Source of the DNA: CAWDVK01 sp963805715 | GTDB lineage: Bacteria > Actinomycetota > Actinomycetes > Streptosporangiales > Streptosporangiaceae | Assembly: GCA_963805715.1 (NCBI GenBank) | Contig: CAWDVK010000013.1 | Coordinates: 186,001-250,000, forward strand | DNA: 64,000 nt | Direction of reading: 5' to 3' | Part shown: positions 1 through 8,238 of the stretch, piece by piece | How positions within the stretch are numbered: position 1 is the first letter of the stretch | Layout of the letters: each line of letters starts with the position of its first letter | The notes under the pieces: generated by a model | Told to the model about the DNA's origin: nothing | The model's input: only the letters and a program-made list of their open reading frames with translations | The model's database searches: none | Translations under genes and position numbers: made by a program

Positions 1-549
1 CAGGTCGTGCCGCGCCGGGCTCGCCGTGCCGATGACCGTCGCGCCGCGAGCGACGGCCAGCTGCACGGCCATCAGGCCGACGCCCCCCGACGCGCTGTTG
101 ATCAGCACGGTGTCCCCTGCCTGCACCTTCGTCGCGGCCAGGGCGTGCCAGGCCGTGGCGCCGGTCAGCATCAGCCCGGCCGCCTGCGCCCAGTCCAGCG
201 CGGCGGGCCTGGGCACAAGTGCCGAACCCGGGACGGTGAGCTCGGCAGCATAGGCGCCGGGGGCACGGTAGGCGATGACCTCATCGCCGGGCGCGATCGG
301 GCCCGCCGGGCCAGCAGCGCCGGGGCCCGCGGCGGTCACCACGCCGGCGGCCTCCGAGCCCAGCCGCATCGGCAGTTTCGACGGATCGGTGCCGAACGCC
401 CCGCTGTAGACCTTGTAGTCAATCGGGTTGACGCCGGCGGCCCGGACCTCGATCCGCGCCTCGCCAGGCCCGGGTTCCGCAACGGGCTGGTCGGTGACGG
501 ACAGGACCTCGGGGCCACCGTATGCGGTGGCGATCACGACTGATGGCAT
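1..549 (-). CDS. Quinone oxidoreductase-like MDR dehydrogenase (3' partial)
   Basis: N-terminal 183 codons of a medium-chain dehydrogenase/reductase that runs off the left edge. The GroES-like fold is visible from the start (MPSVVIATAYGGPEVLSV), followed by the family's NPID-Y-K-V-Y-G segment and the glycine-rich NAD(P)H site SASGGVGLMAVQLA at about residues 157-170. No catalytic-zinc Cys/His set is seen in the visible part, which fits the zinc-free quinone oxidoreductase subfamily using NADPH. ATG at 549 was chosen because homology starts there. The substrate cannot be inferred. Confidence 0.85.
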   Translation of the reverse strand, partial: MPSVVIATAYGGPEVLSVTDQPVAEPGPGEARIEVRAAGVNPIDYKVYSGAFGTDPSKLPMRLGSEAAGVVTAAGPGAAGPAGPIAPGDEVIAYRAPGAYAAELTVPGSALVPRPAALDWAQAAGLMLTGATAWHALAATKVQAGDTVLINSASGGVGLMAVQLAVARGATVIGTASPARHDL

Positions 550-924
550 GCTCCCCGCAACACCGCTGGCGTGCCAGAGCATTCCTGCGGGCGCCGGCGC
601 TTGTGATCGCGCCAGGGGCGAGTGAACGTCAGCCGGGGCATCCGCCTCTCGCGACAATGCCGGCCTGGCCGCCGGGGTAAGCGCCGTTAGCTTAAGCCCG
701 CAACCGCCGGCATCCGGCCCACATGATCACGCCGGACGGCGCCGGCTGCCCTGCCGCTTAGCCGTACCCGCTGAAATCCCGGTCAGCTCTGCTCCCAGCA
801 GCTTTGCTGCAGTTTTTGTCATGTTTCGACAATTCTGGACCGGTTCTCTTCTCGCATTGCCCGCCCGTGTTTGCAAGCCTGCAGGTGTCCGCGCCGGCGG
901 GCGTTCGGGAAGGGAAACAGAGCC
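550..924. other. Intergenic region, no gene seen
   Basis: 375 bp between two divergently oriented genes. I see no convincing coding frame or RNA gene. It is less G/C-rich at about 800-845 (a tttttgtcatgtttcgac stretch), where the promoter of the rightward operon starting at 925 could lie. Confidence 0.4.
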
Positions 925-1797
925 GTGAGCAAGACAGCAGCTTCGCACGAGCAGGCACGGCGGCCCGCGAGCAACGGCGCCGCCTGGCGCAGTGACCAGC
1001 CGCCCGGATGGGGGCTGCCTGAGGTAATGCCCGAGATTCTCGCCTGCAACAGCTCCAGCAAGGCGCAGGAGGAACTCTGGGCGCGCACCAGGCAGGCAGC
1101 AGACATGGCGGGCCAGGCCGCCGCAGACGCACGGGCTGCCGACGCCGAGAGGGAAGAAGCCGAGATCGAGTACAGGACCGTCCGGGCCGAGCATCCGGAG
1201 CGGCCCGCCCCGCGTCCGCGGCAGTGGCTGATCGCTGCCGGCGCGCTGGGCCTGGACGGAGTGGCGTGCTACTTCGCCGCCGAGGCACTCGGCGGCGGCG
1301 AGCTGCAAACGCTGGCCTGGGCCGCGCTCTTCGTCGCCTTGCTCGGCGTGGGAGAGCTGATGCTCGACCACTTCTGTGACGGTCACCAGGCAGCGTGGCG
1401 CGCAATCATGCTGGCCCTCGGCGGCTTCATCGCGCTGCTGGGGGTGCTGCGCTTTTCCTTTCTGGCCACCGTCGGCGCCGAAGGCCTGATCGCCGCCCTG
1501 GCCGGAGCGAGCTTGTTCACCGTCGCCACGGCCGGATTCGTGATCACCGGCTACCGAGCGCTGCGCACAGCGGAATCCGGGCCAGCATGGAAGGCCCGGC
1601 GGCGGGTGGGCAGCTGTGGCAGGAACGCAGCAGCCGCACACCGCAGGCTCGGACGGCAGATAGCCGTGCGCGACCGGCTAGCGCGCGCCTACCTCAGCCG
1701 GATCAGGCCACGGCTGGCGCAGACATCCGCTGTCGGCCAGCTGTCAGCGGCGGAGCAAGCGGTCTGGGCGCACCTCGTGGGCGAGAACCTGTCATGA
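925..1797 (+). CDS. Four-helix membrane protein, unknown function
   Basis: A 290-aa protein not assigned to a named family. GTG at 925 is preferred because an AGGGAA ribosome site lies about 10 bases upstream and coding character begins there. Residues 1-90 are polar and Ala/Glu-rich, probably a cytosolic helix. Four hydrophobic segments follow at about 103-125, 130-155, 160-185 and 188-212 (for example WLIAAGALGLDGVACYFAAE). A basic Arg-rich tail follows. The stop codon overlaps the next start (ATGA), so it is translationally coupled to the 529-aa protein and the two probably act together at the membrane. Confidence 0.7.
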   Translation: MSKTAASHEQARRPASNGAAWRSDQPPGWGLPEVMPEILACNSSSKAQEELWARTRQAADMAGQAAADARAADAEREEAEIEYRTVRAEHPERPAPRPRQWLIAAGALGLDGVACYFAAEALGGGELQTLAWAALFVALLGVGELMLDHFCDGHQAAWRAIMLALGGFIALLGVLRFSFLATVGAEGLIAALAGASLFTVATAGFVITGYRALRTAESGPAWKARRRVGSCGRNAAAAHRRLGRQIAVRDRLARAYLSRIRPRLAQTSAVGQLSAAEQAVWAHLVGENLS

Positions 1798-3383
1798 CAG
1801 GGCGCTGCGCTCTCGCAGTCCGCGCGCTGGCCGCGGCGGTGATGCTGGCTGCATGGAGGGCCAGCAACCAGGCACCAGTGCGGGCCGCCGCTCTCGAGCA
1901 ACTCGCAGAGGAATATGTCATATCCAGGCGTTTGCCTGCCGCCGGGCGTATCGCCGAGATAAAGGCGCTGCTGCAGGACGGCATCGCCGAGTTCGCCCGA
2001 CAGGGCCACCCGAGCGACGCGACCCTGCTGCGCGAGTTGTTCTTCGGTGAGTCCACCGATGGCCCCATCAAGCCGGCCACCGAGCTTCTGAAGAGGGCGC
2101 AGAGGAGAGTAGGCGATTCCGATTCGCGCTTCCGCGAGCGGCGGGCGAACGTAATGCGGTCCTTTGCCCGCTTCCTGAGCGAGTTCACCAGGCTGACCCC
2201 CGGCGGGTCCGGCGGGACCGGCGGGACCGAAGGGCCCGAAGGCACGCCCGAAGATGCCGTCTCCGCGGAACAACACCAGCAGATCGCCGTCACTGGCTAT
2301 GTGGCCGATAACGAGCACTTCATCCAGCTCCTCACCAGGGCCGTCAACGTCACGATTGTCGGCATCACCAATCAGCACCTGGCACGGATGCTGGAGCAGT
2401 CCCTGCGCCGCAAGCGCGAAGGCGGCCGCGCCTCCTGGGACTCGCTGCGGATAGTCTTCCTCGCGAAGGCCCTGTTGCATGCAGTCGACGATGAGCGGGA
2501 AGAGGTTCAGGACCCGCACGAGGCGCTGCGGCAGCGGCGCCAGGATGCGGCGTGGGCCCGTCGCTCGGTCGAGGCCGTGCTCAAGGACAGCCAGTCCACG
2601 CACTGGACGATATACAACTGCCCGCACCTGCCGGGGCTCACCGGGGCCCTGCTCGAACTCGACGACGGCAGGAAGGTCGCGCACCTTCTGATGCGTCGCC
2701 CGTGCAAGCCTACGGCCGACCATTTGTACGTGGACCTGGAGGATTCAGCGGACCGGTTCAGCGCTGTATTCGAGGACATTGTCCGCAACAGCGTTACCGC
2801 CAACATGGTCGTGCCGGTCGGCTTCCCGTCAGACGGCAGGTTCCAGCGCACTGGCGCCCGCCTGCACCGGAATGTGCTCAAGGACGGGTCCGGTGCCGTC
2901 GGCTGGCTGCCTATGGTCCTGGTGATCACGCCCCGGCGACGCGGCAGCCGGGTAGAAGCGCCTCTGCAACTGCGCACACCGGATAATTCGGCGCGAGAGC
3001 TAGGCCGGCTGTCCCATCTGGCCGGGCATGTACTTCAGGACGACCGGCTCCAGCCAGCCACCCACCCGCAGCCGGCCCCGCTGGCCTCGTTCTCCCTGAC
3101 CGACGACACCCCCCTGTCCGCAGCCCAGCGAATCGTGCAGGACGTGACGGGCGACGACCTCGCATCGGCGATGCGGCCGGTGTCAACCGGCAGCTATCTG
3201 TACCGCGACAAGGAGCACCTGTTCTTCTTTGTCTCCGTGCTAGACCTGCCGGAGAGCATCCAGTTCCCCCGACGTGCCGAGATGCATGTGTTCCCGCTGG
3301 CTGAGCTGCTGGCCGTCCGGGAGAACCAGGTGCTTCGCTCCGCCGCCCAGCTCTGCCGGACCACCGCAGGGAATTCTTCCTGA
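1794..3383 (+). CDS. Orphan 529-aa protein, partner of upstream membrane protein
   Basis: Function not recognised. The ATG overlaps the previous stop by four bases (ATGA), indicating translational coupling. Residues 8-21 are hydrophobic. Residues 30-133 are helical, a Gly/Thr/Glu-rich linker follows at 137-153, and a conserved-looking alpha/beta core begins at about 160 with VTIVGITNQHLARML and SWDSLRIVFLAKALL (186-228). The last ~120 residues (FSLTDDTPLSAAQRIVQDVTG, then alternating beta strands) faintly resemble a Nudix fold, but I see no complete Nudix box GX5EX7REUXEEXGU, so an active hydrolase is not claimed. I believe related Streptomyces proteins of similar layout exist, but this is from memory and unverified. 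Confidence 0.65.
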   Translation: MTGRCALAVRALAAAVMLAAWRASNQAPVRAAALEQLAEEYVISRRLPAAGRIAEIKALLQDGIAEFARQGHPSDATLLRELFFGESTDGPIKPATELLKRAQRRVGDSDSRFRERRANVMRSFARFLSEFTRLTPGGSGGTGGTEGPEGTPEDAVSAEQHQQIAVTGYVADNEHFIQLLTRAVNVTIVGITNQHLARMLEQSLRRKREGGRASWDSLRIVFLAKALLHAVDDEREEVQDPHEALRQRRQDAAWARRSVEAVLKDSQSTHWTIYNCPHLPGLTGALLELDDGRKVAHLLMRRPCKPTADHLYVDLEDSADRFSAVFEDIVRNSVTANMVVPVGFPSDGRFQRTGARLHRNVLKDGSGAVGWLPMVLVITPRRRGSRVEAPLQLRTPDNSARELGRLSHLAGHVLQDDRLQPATHPQPAPLASFSLTDDTPLSAAQRIVQDVTGDDLASAMRPVSTGSYLYRDKEHLFFFVSVLDLPESIQFPRRAEMHVFPLAELLAVRENQVLRSAAQLCRTTAGNSS

Positions 3384-3409
3384 CCAGGCCCGTTCTCTTC
3401 CTGCCGCAA

Positions 3410-3925
3410 TGGCCGCATGAAGACGTGCCGATATGCTGCCTGCTGCTGATGGACGCAAAGAGGCTGAGCGTGCTGAATCAGATCTGCTATAAATACACTA
3501 AGGACAGAGACGGCTCCGCGATGACCGAGGCCGGAACGGGGCATTTCTCGATCCTGAAATCTTACGAAGTCGTTCTGGACGAGATCAGCGAGCGGGTCGA
3601 TAGAGGTGACTCCGCGCTGACCCCAGCGGTTCGTCTGGCCTTCTTCCAGCGGGCTATCTGGCATTACACGACTGTCTTCGACGCATGCCGCCCTGGCACG
3701 CACTCCCTGCGGGCGGGCGGCTTCATCGCGCCAGCGGACCGCCGCAGGTACTTCAACGAGATGCGTGCTCACTTCATCCGGTACCTCCCGCCCGACTACC
3801 ACTATCCGGGCGGATTCCGCGGGATCAAGTACTGGCTGATCAAGATAAAGGCGTACCGCGCTTACTCAATCCTGGATCCCGTCAACAAGCTGCGCGTTCG
3901 GGCCAGCCCTGGAGGCGTGTCGTAG
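3410..3925 (+). pseudogene. C-terminal remnant of a family 2 glycosyltransferase
   Basis: The open frame reads HEDVPICCLLLMDAKRLSVL, then QICYKYTKDRDGSAM and HFSILKSYEVVLDEI, ending with a basic RGIKYWLIKIKAYRAYSIL block. This is the tail seen after the catalytic GT-A domain in actinobacterial GT2/teichoic-acid-type transferases (typically ED.P...L, CY.YR..R.GS, HF.I...Y..V). The whole N-terminal nucleotide-sugar domain with its DXD motif is missing, and homology begins only ~27 bases after the preceding stop. A GTG at 3425 or ATG at 3449 could still start a 166- or 158-aa protein, but it could not be catalytic alone. Family assignment is by motif recall. Confidence 0.6.
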
Positions 3926-3992
3926 CGACAGCGTCATATCTGCCGACCCAGTGTGTCAGACTCTGGCGGGGCCCGGGAAGGTACGCGCGGCC

Positions 3993-5330
3993 TCACCCCG
4001 AGGCGGTAATCCAGGATCGCAGTTGCCCGATCTCCTCGTCGGTCAGCTCCATCCGGGCGTTCAGGCAGAGCCTGATGACATTCTCCGCAAACCCGTCCGC
4101 CAGGACCCTGGCGTCCCGGTCAGCACTTCGCCAGTCAACCCCCGCCAATTGAAAGCCCTGCAGCACGAAATGGATCGCGGAGCGGCTTACCTGGGCTCCC
4201 TGGCTCTTGCAGGCATCCCGGATCCGTGGCTCGACCGTATTGAGCGCATCGTTGACCGAGTGATGCTCGGAGAGGCCAGCGATTTCCTGGAAGAGAGTCT
4301 TATAGCCGTCAGGCGGGAGCTGCGGCACACCGACAATCCGGGCCACGCGGTGAGCAAGGCCGGCAACGTTGGCCGGGAGCGGGACCCGCGGCTCCCCGGG
4401 CTCGAGGGGATCATGGCGCCGCGGGTCAAGAAGATAGCCTGGCGGATGCGGGCCGCTCACCTGCAGGGAATCACCGGTTACGGTCTCGGCGAACTTGCCG
4501 AAACTGCCGAATCCGCCCCATCCAGAGGTCAGGACCACATCTCCCAGACGGTCCCTTATCCGCTGAGCCGCCGCGGCCATCGGGATCGGTGCCTGCGCCG
4601 CAGCTATCACGGACATCAGCTCCGCGCGCATCGACTGCTGCAGCTGGTCTGTCTCGGCCCCGCTCGCCAGAGTGGAGATCCCGGCCGCCGGGGACGAGGC
4701 GATGATCGGGGCCGCCTGCCCTCGGGCCAGCGCGGCAGCCCGTGGCATGGCATCCGCGGATCCGGGCTGGCCCGCCTGGTTAAGGCTGACCCCGAGCGCC
4801 TCATTGAGGAAGACTTCCAGCGGGATCACCATGTCGCACGCACTCTGCAAAGCCGTGGCGGAGGGCCCGCTGGCCAGCAGCACGGTTCTCCGGTCGTGCG
4901 CACGCAGTCGCAGCATCACGGGCGTGAAGTCGGCATCAGCGGACAGCAGGATGAATTCGTCGAAGTACGTGGAGTGGCTGAGAGTATCAACGATGTCCAG
5001 CACCATGTAGATGTCGGCACTATTCTTTCCGCGGCTGGTCAGCGATGGGCAATCGACCACGCGGAAGGCGCTCCGGGTGAAGAACGGGCGGAACTTGCCG
5101 AAGGTCACCGGGTTGAGATAGCACGTCCGGATCAAGATTTCCCGGCTGGTTTCCTCAGTCGCGTCCGGAACGACCTGGCCCATATCCTCGTGCATCCACC
5201 GCAGCCACCGGTCCGGTTCCGTGGCGAATGCCTCGCCAGCGACCGGGTCGTTGGACCGGAGGTTGAGGTACATGTTGTCAAAGTCCACGAACAGGGCAGT
5301 CCGCACATGACTGCGAGCCTGGTGCAGCAT
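3993..5330 (-). CDS. NYN-domain ribonuclease-like protein with LOTUS (OST-HTH) domain
   Basis: 445 aa. The N-terminal NYN/PIN-like (LabA/DUF88) nuclease fold shows its acidic residues: ALFVDFDNMYLNL (Asp16, Asp18), NSADIYMVLDIVDTL (Asp106) and ILLSADADFTPVMLRL (Asp132, Asp134). At about 220-295 lies a winged-helix LOTUS/OST-HTH domain (PIPMAAAAQRIRDRLG followed by GWGGFGSFGKFAETV), which in known proteins binds RNA. A third helical region follows to the C terminus. NYN proteins cleave RNA with Mg2+, and the NYN-LOTUS pairing is widespread in bacteria. ATG 5330 follows an AAAGG ribosome site. In-frame alternatives further upstream (ATG 5390) lack a well-spaced one. Confidence 0.85.
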   Translation of the reverse strand: MLHQARSHVRTALFVDFDNMYLNLRSNDPVAGEAFATEPDRWLRWMHEDMGQVVPDATEETSREILIRTCYLNPVTFGKFRPFFTRSAFRVVDCPSLTSRGKNSADIYMVLDIVDTLSHSTYFDEFILLSADADFTPVMLRLRAHDRRTVLLASGPSATALQSACDMVIPLEVFLNEALGVSLNQAGQPGSADAMPRAAALARGQAAPIIASSPAAGISTLASGAETDQLQQSMRAELMSVIAAAQAPIPMAAAAQRIRDRLGDVVLTSGWGGFGSFGKFAETVTGDSLQVSGPHPPGYLLDPRRHDPLEPGEPRVPLPANVAGLAHRVARIVGVPQLPPDGYKTLFQEIAGLSEHHSVNDALNTVEPRIRDACKSQGAQVSRSAIHFVLQGFQLAGVDWRSADRDARVLADGFAENVIRLCLNARMELTDEEIGQLRSWITASG

Positions 5331-5517
5331 AAGTCGGCCTTTGCCTGTCAGAATCGGCGAACCGGGCGCTTGTCCTGTGATCGTATCCATTCTCGCCGCG
5401 CAGACGTTCCGCAGTCGCGGATTGCGGCAGCATCCGCCACGGACCACCTACCGTCGGCCGCGGCTAGCTCGGCTCGGGCGCGGGGCCCTGACCCTGCTGC
5501 CCGCCACGGCTGACAAC

Positions 5518-6087
5518 TTACGGACCTGCGCCCGGACTTGCCAGGGCACTGGCGACGCGGGTCAGCAGGGAGTCGGCGCTCGCCGTGGCCGCCAGCTGCG
5601 GCAGCATCCAGCCCTCAGCTGCCGGACCGGCCGCCACGAAGGGCAGCCGGAACGACCCGACCAGCCTCAGCATGGTCCGCGCCCGGACTGCGGTCAGCAT
5701 CAGGTCGGCATCCAGCACGGTCAGCAGCTGCCCGGCCGGGTCGGTCGCCTCCCAGTGCAGTGGCAGCGTCACGATGCCGGCCCCGGTCGCGGGCTCCAGG
5801 AGGCGGAGCCCGGCCAGCGCTGAGACGAATGGCCCGGTCCCGAGCGCCGAGCTCAGGGCCGCAAGCCCGGACCGGTAGGCATCTTCCGACGCAGGGGTCA
5901 GCGTTCCCTCGTGCAGCAGTCTCGCCAGCCGGACCCGCGCCACCACGAACCGGGCGTCCAGCGGGTACCTGCGCCGGACCTGCACGGTCGGTGATACGCC
6001 GCTACGGATGACTCGGGTTTCGTGCTGAATCAGCCGGGGTTCCGCGATGTCCCTCGGAGCGCGCCGCCTGCAACGGGAAATCGACAT
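5518..6087 (-). CDS. Hypothetical protein, unknown function
   Basis: About 189 aa from the ATG at 6087. The frame stays open further upstream, but that part overlaps a response-regulator remnant and lacks coding character. The C-terminal half is regular and coding-like: YPLDARFVVARVRLARLLHE, LPLHWEATDPAGQLLTVLDA, TMLRLVGSFRLPFVA and a terminal helix. The pattern of short strands ending in a helix suggests a small alpha/beta domain, possibly ligand-binding, but I do not recognise the family. It shares strand with the NYN gene and ends 187 bp before that gene's start, so cotranscription is possible. The start codon is uncertain. Confidence 0.45.
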   Translation of the reverse strand: MSISRCRRRAPRDIAEPRLIQHETRVIRSGVSPTVQVRRRYPLDARFVVARVRLARLLHEGTLTPASEDAYRSGLAALSSALGTGPFVSALAGLRLLEPATGAGIVTLPLHWEATDPAGQLLTVLDADLMLTAVRARTMLRLVGSFRLPFVAAGPAAEGWMLPQLAATASADSLLTRVASALASPGAGP

Positions 6088-6261
6088 GCCAGTACTCCAG
6101 GAGCTGGGCGTCGGTGCTCGTGTGCCGCCGGGGTCTGGAGCGACTGGCATCACCGGAGCAGAGTGCTCGACAACACGCACCACCGCGGGCTTCAGCCATG
6201 CATAAAGCGAATTATATGCTCCCACTAGTCTCACCAGGCGGGCCTGGCGAGACCCCTTAAT

Positions 6262-6523
6262 CGGATAGCCGGGCCGTTGCGGCGCGGCATGTTGATGTCG
6301 AGCACGATCAGGCGCGGCCGGGTGCCCCGGCATGGCCGGCGGCCGCGCGCAGGAAGCTGATCGCTTCCTCGCCGTTGCCGACGACGTGCAGCCGGGTGGG
6401 GATGCTGGACTGATCGAAGGCTTCCGTGATCATCAGGACGTCGCCGGAGTCCTCCTCCACGACCAGGACATCCACGGGCTCAGCCGCGGCTTCGCCAGCC
6501 ATCCGATGAGTCCTCACGGGCAC
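6262..6523 (-). pseudogene. Response regulator receiver-domain remnant (Rcp1-like)
   Basis: The minus frame gives VDVLVVEEDSGDVLMITEAF, then LHVVGNGEEAISFLR, the first half of a CheY-like receiver of the stand-alone Rcp1 type. The frame is lost near 6320. In another frame the sequence continues RPRLIVLDINMPRRNG, which contains the phosphoacceptor Asp and the following MP. Homology then ends abruptly at about 6262, so beta-4 to alpha-5 are missing. One indel plus loss of the C-terminal third makes this a dead gene rather than a simple read error. Confidence 0.7.
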
Positions 6524-6772
6524 CTGGAGCGGTCGCGTGAATGGCTAGCACTGCAATCCGGCGGAAAGCCCGGCACTGTGCCTGATCCCGTTCCATGGCG
6601 TTATTCAAACAGCTGAGCGAGGCAGCCACGAGCCTGCCCGCCAGCTCCGGCCGCTGCCCGGAGCCGGCGGGGCCAGGCCGGGACGGCGCGGGCTACCGCA
6701 CTCCCGTTTGAAGCCCTGCAGGAGGGTACAAAGCCGCGCACATCGTGCTGGCCCTCCGCTGGAGGAGTGAAC

Positions 6773-6979
6773 ATGGTCATGCAGGCAGTCAGTCGAACCC
6801 GGCTCCGCTGCCGGCAGGCGCATGCGCCGGTCGAGGAGGGAACCCCAGACGGGAAGACCAGGATCAGCTGCGCGGGCTCGCGGTGCGGTGCCTGGGACCC
6901 GTCGCCCTGCGAGACGCGGCGCGAGGCGCAGTTCTGGTACGAGAGGCACATTGTCCAGCCTGTTCTCTACCAGCTGTGA
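6773..6979 (+). CDS. Small cysteine-containing protein
   Basis: 68 aa, preceded by an excellent ribosome site (GGAGGA, six-base spacer, ATG). It carries four Cys at 13, 35, 40 and 48 in the context SCAGSRCGAWDPSPC, then a conserved-looking EAQFWYERHI segment. The C-x4-C-x7-C spacing could bind a metal, but no named family is recognised. It is isolated, with no gene close enough on the same strand to form an operon. Confidence 0.5.
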   Translation: MVMQAVSRTRLRCRQAHAPVEEGTPDGKTRISCAGSRCGAWDPSPCETRREAQFWYERHIVQPVLYQL

Positions 6980-7109
6980 CAGCTGCCCGCCCGGGACCGG
7001 GGCAGCGGTGGCCAGTTGCTGATGGGAGTGCCGGAGACGGCTGAGCGGCGCCGGGCTGGTCTTGCCGGCGGCCGCTGGGACGCGCCCCGGCGCGCCTCAG
7101 CGGCCGCCG

Positions 7110-7214
7110 GCATCAGCCGGCGCCGTCGCGGCATCAGCCGGCGCCGTCGCGGCATCAGCCGGCGCCGTCGCGGCATCAGCCGGCGCCGTCGCGGCTTCAG
7201 CCGGCGCCGTCGCG
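7110..7214. repeat. Five tandem 21-bp repeats
   Basis: Unit gcatcagccggcgccgtcgcg is repeated five times without gaps (7110, 7131, 7152, 7173, 7194). The first four copies are identical and the fifth has one change (gcttcag). Each unit carries the palindrome GGCGCC. The array covers the 3' end of the polymerase gene, whose stop lies in the last copy, so it may have grown into the gene's terminus or act as a terminator-like structure. Confidence 0.95.
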
Positions 7215-8156
7215 GCGCGCCCTGGCCCGGCGCTTGCCCTCGTGCATGGCCTGAACCCTGGCGACCGGAATCGCCCGCCCCTCCTCGATCAGGCCGGGGC
7301 TGAGCCGCTGCGGGGCCGGCATCTGCTCGGCCCAGGGGTCCCCGGCGCCGATCAGCCGGGCCGCCGTGCGCACGGTAAAGTCGGCTGGCGTGACGCGATC
7401 CAGCTCGTCCCAGGTGACCGGGAACGATACCGGTGCGCCAGGCCTGATCCGCGGGCTGTAGGCGGCGGCCACGGTGGCGCCGTAGGCCCTGGTCGAGTCG
7501 AGGAAGACCTTGCCGCCCCGGTCGTCGCGGATGAAGGCCGTGGTAGCCAGCGCCGGGTCCAGCCGCTCGGCCCTGGCCGCCAGCGCGCGGGTCGCCGCGG
7601 CCACATCGTCACTCGTCGTGCCCGCCTCGACCGGCACGAACACGTGCAGGCCCTTCGCCCCGCTGGTCTTGACCGCGCCTGCCAGGCCGGCCTCCGCGAG
7701 AGCCTGGCGGACCAGGGCCGCCGCACGGACCGCCAGCCCGAAGGCGTCCCCGTCGGGCGGGTCCAGGTCCAGCACCAGGTGCGTCGGGCAGTCCGGGTGA
7801 TCCACGTGGGCGAGTGCGGGGTGGTACTCCACCGCGCGCTGGTTGGCGAACCACAGCAGCGTGCGGCGGTTGTCGCAGAGCGCGTAGGACACCTTGCGCC
7901 TGGACGTCTCCGCCCACAGCTGGACGGTCCGCACCCACGAAGGCGTGTAGGCGGGGACGTTCTTCTGCATGAACGGCGCCTGGCCGCGGAGCACCCTGAT
8001 CACTGACAGCGGCCGGTCCCGCAGCACCGGGATGATGCGGTCACTGACCGCGTCGAGGTAGTCCACCAGATCCCGCTTGACCGCGTCCGCCTGGTCGAAC
8101 AGGGGCTGATCCAGGTTGGTCAGCGACACCCCGTCGCGTTCTTCCGCAGCGCTCAT
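7197..8156 (-). CDS. LigD-type primase-polymerase (NHEJ polymerase domain)
   Basis: 319 aa, matching the stand-alone archaeo-eukaryotic primase polymerase domain of LigD, which fills gaps with (d)NTPs during Ku-dependent non-homologous end joining. Visible motifs are QKNVPAYTPSWV, the catalytic pair LVLDLDPPDG (Asp-x-Asp), and KTSGAKGLHVFVPV with the phosphate-binding S-G-x-K-G-x-H. The distal FIRDDRGGKVFLDSTRAYGA segment is also present. ATG 8156 is where homology starts. There is no nuclease or ligase domain in the same polypeptide. The matching ATP-dependent ligase domain lies ~8.7 kb downstream (16900). No ku gene is in the window. Confidence 0.92.
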   Translation of the reverse strand: MSAAEERDGVSLTNLDQPLFDQADAVKRDLVDYLDAVSDRIIPVLRDRPLSVIRVLRGQAPFMQKNVPAYTPSWVRTVQLWAETSRRKVSYALCDNRRTLLWFANQRAVEYHPALAHVDHPDCPTHLVLDLDPPDGDAFGLAVRAAALVRQALAEAGLAGAVKTSGAKGLHVFVPVEAGTTSDDVAAATRALAARAERLDPALATTAFIRDDRGGKVFLDSTRAYGATVAAAYSPRIRPGAPVSFPVTWDELDRVTPADFTVRTAARLIGAGDPWAEQMPAPQRLSPGLIEEGRAIPVARVQAMHEGKRRARARRDGAG

Positions 8157-8238
8157 CCTCTTATCCTGGCCGGCGCCGGTACCGCCGCACTTATAGCCTG
8201 CGTTACGGACGGCTTCCCTCACCAACCCCGGGAACCTG

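Noticed and set aside
2990..3350. Nudix hydrolase domain at the end of the 529-aa protein
   Set aside because: The fold impression is there, but the GX5EX7REUXEEXGU catalytic box is not, so only a faint resemblance is noted.
3951..5513. A 520-codon open frame on the plus strand
   Set aside because: Antisense to the NYN-LOTUS gene, whose catalytic motifs are intact.
7062..8006. A 314-codon plus-strand frame starting with ASAGAVA repeats
   Set aside because: Formed by the 21-bp tandem array and antisense to the primase-polymerase.
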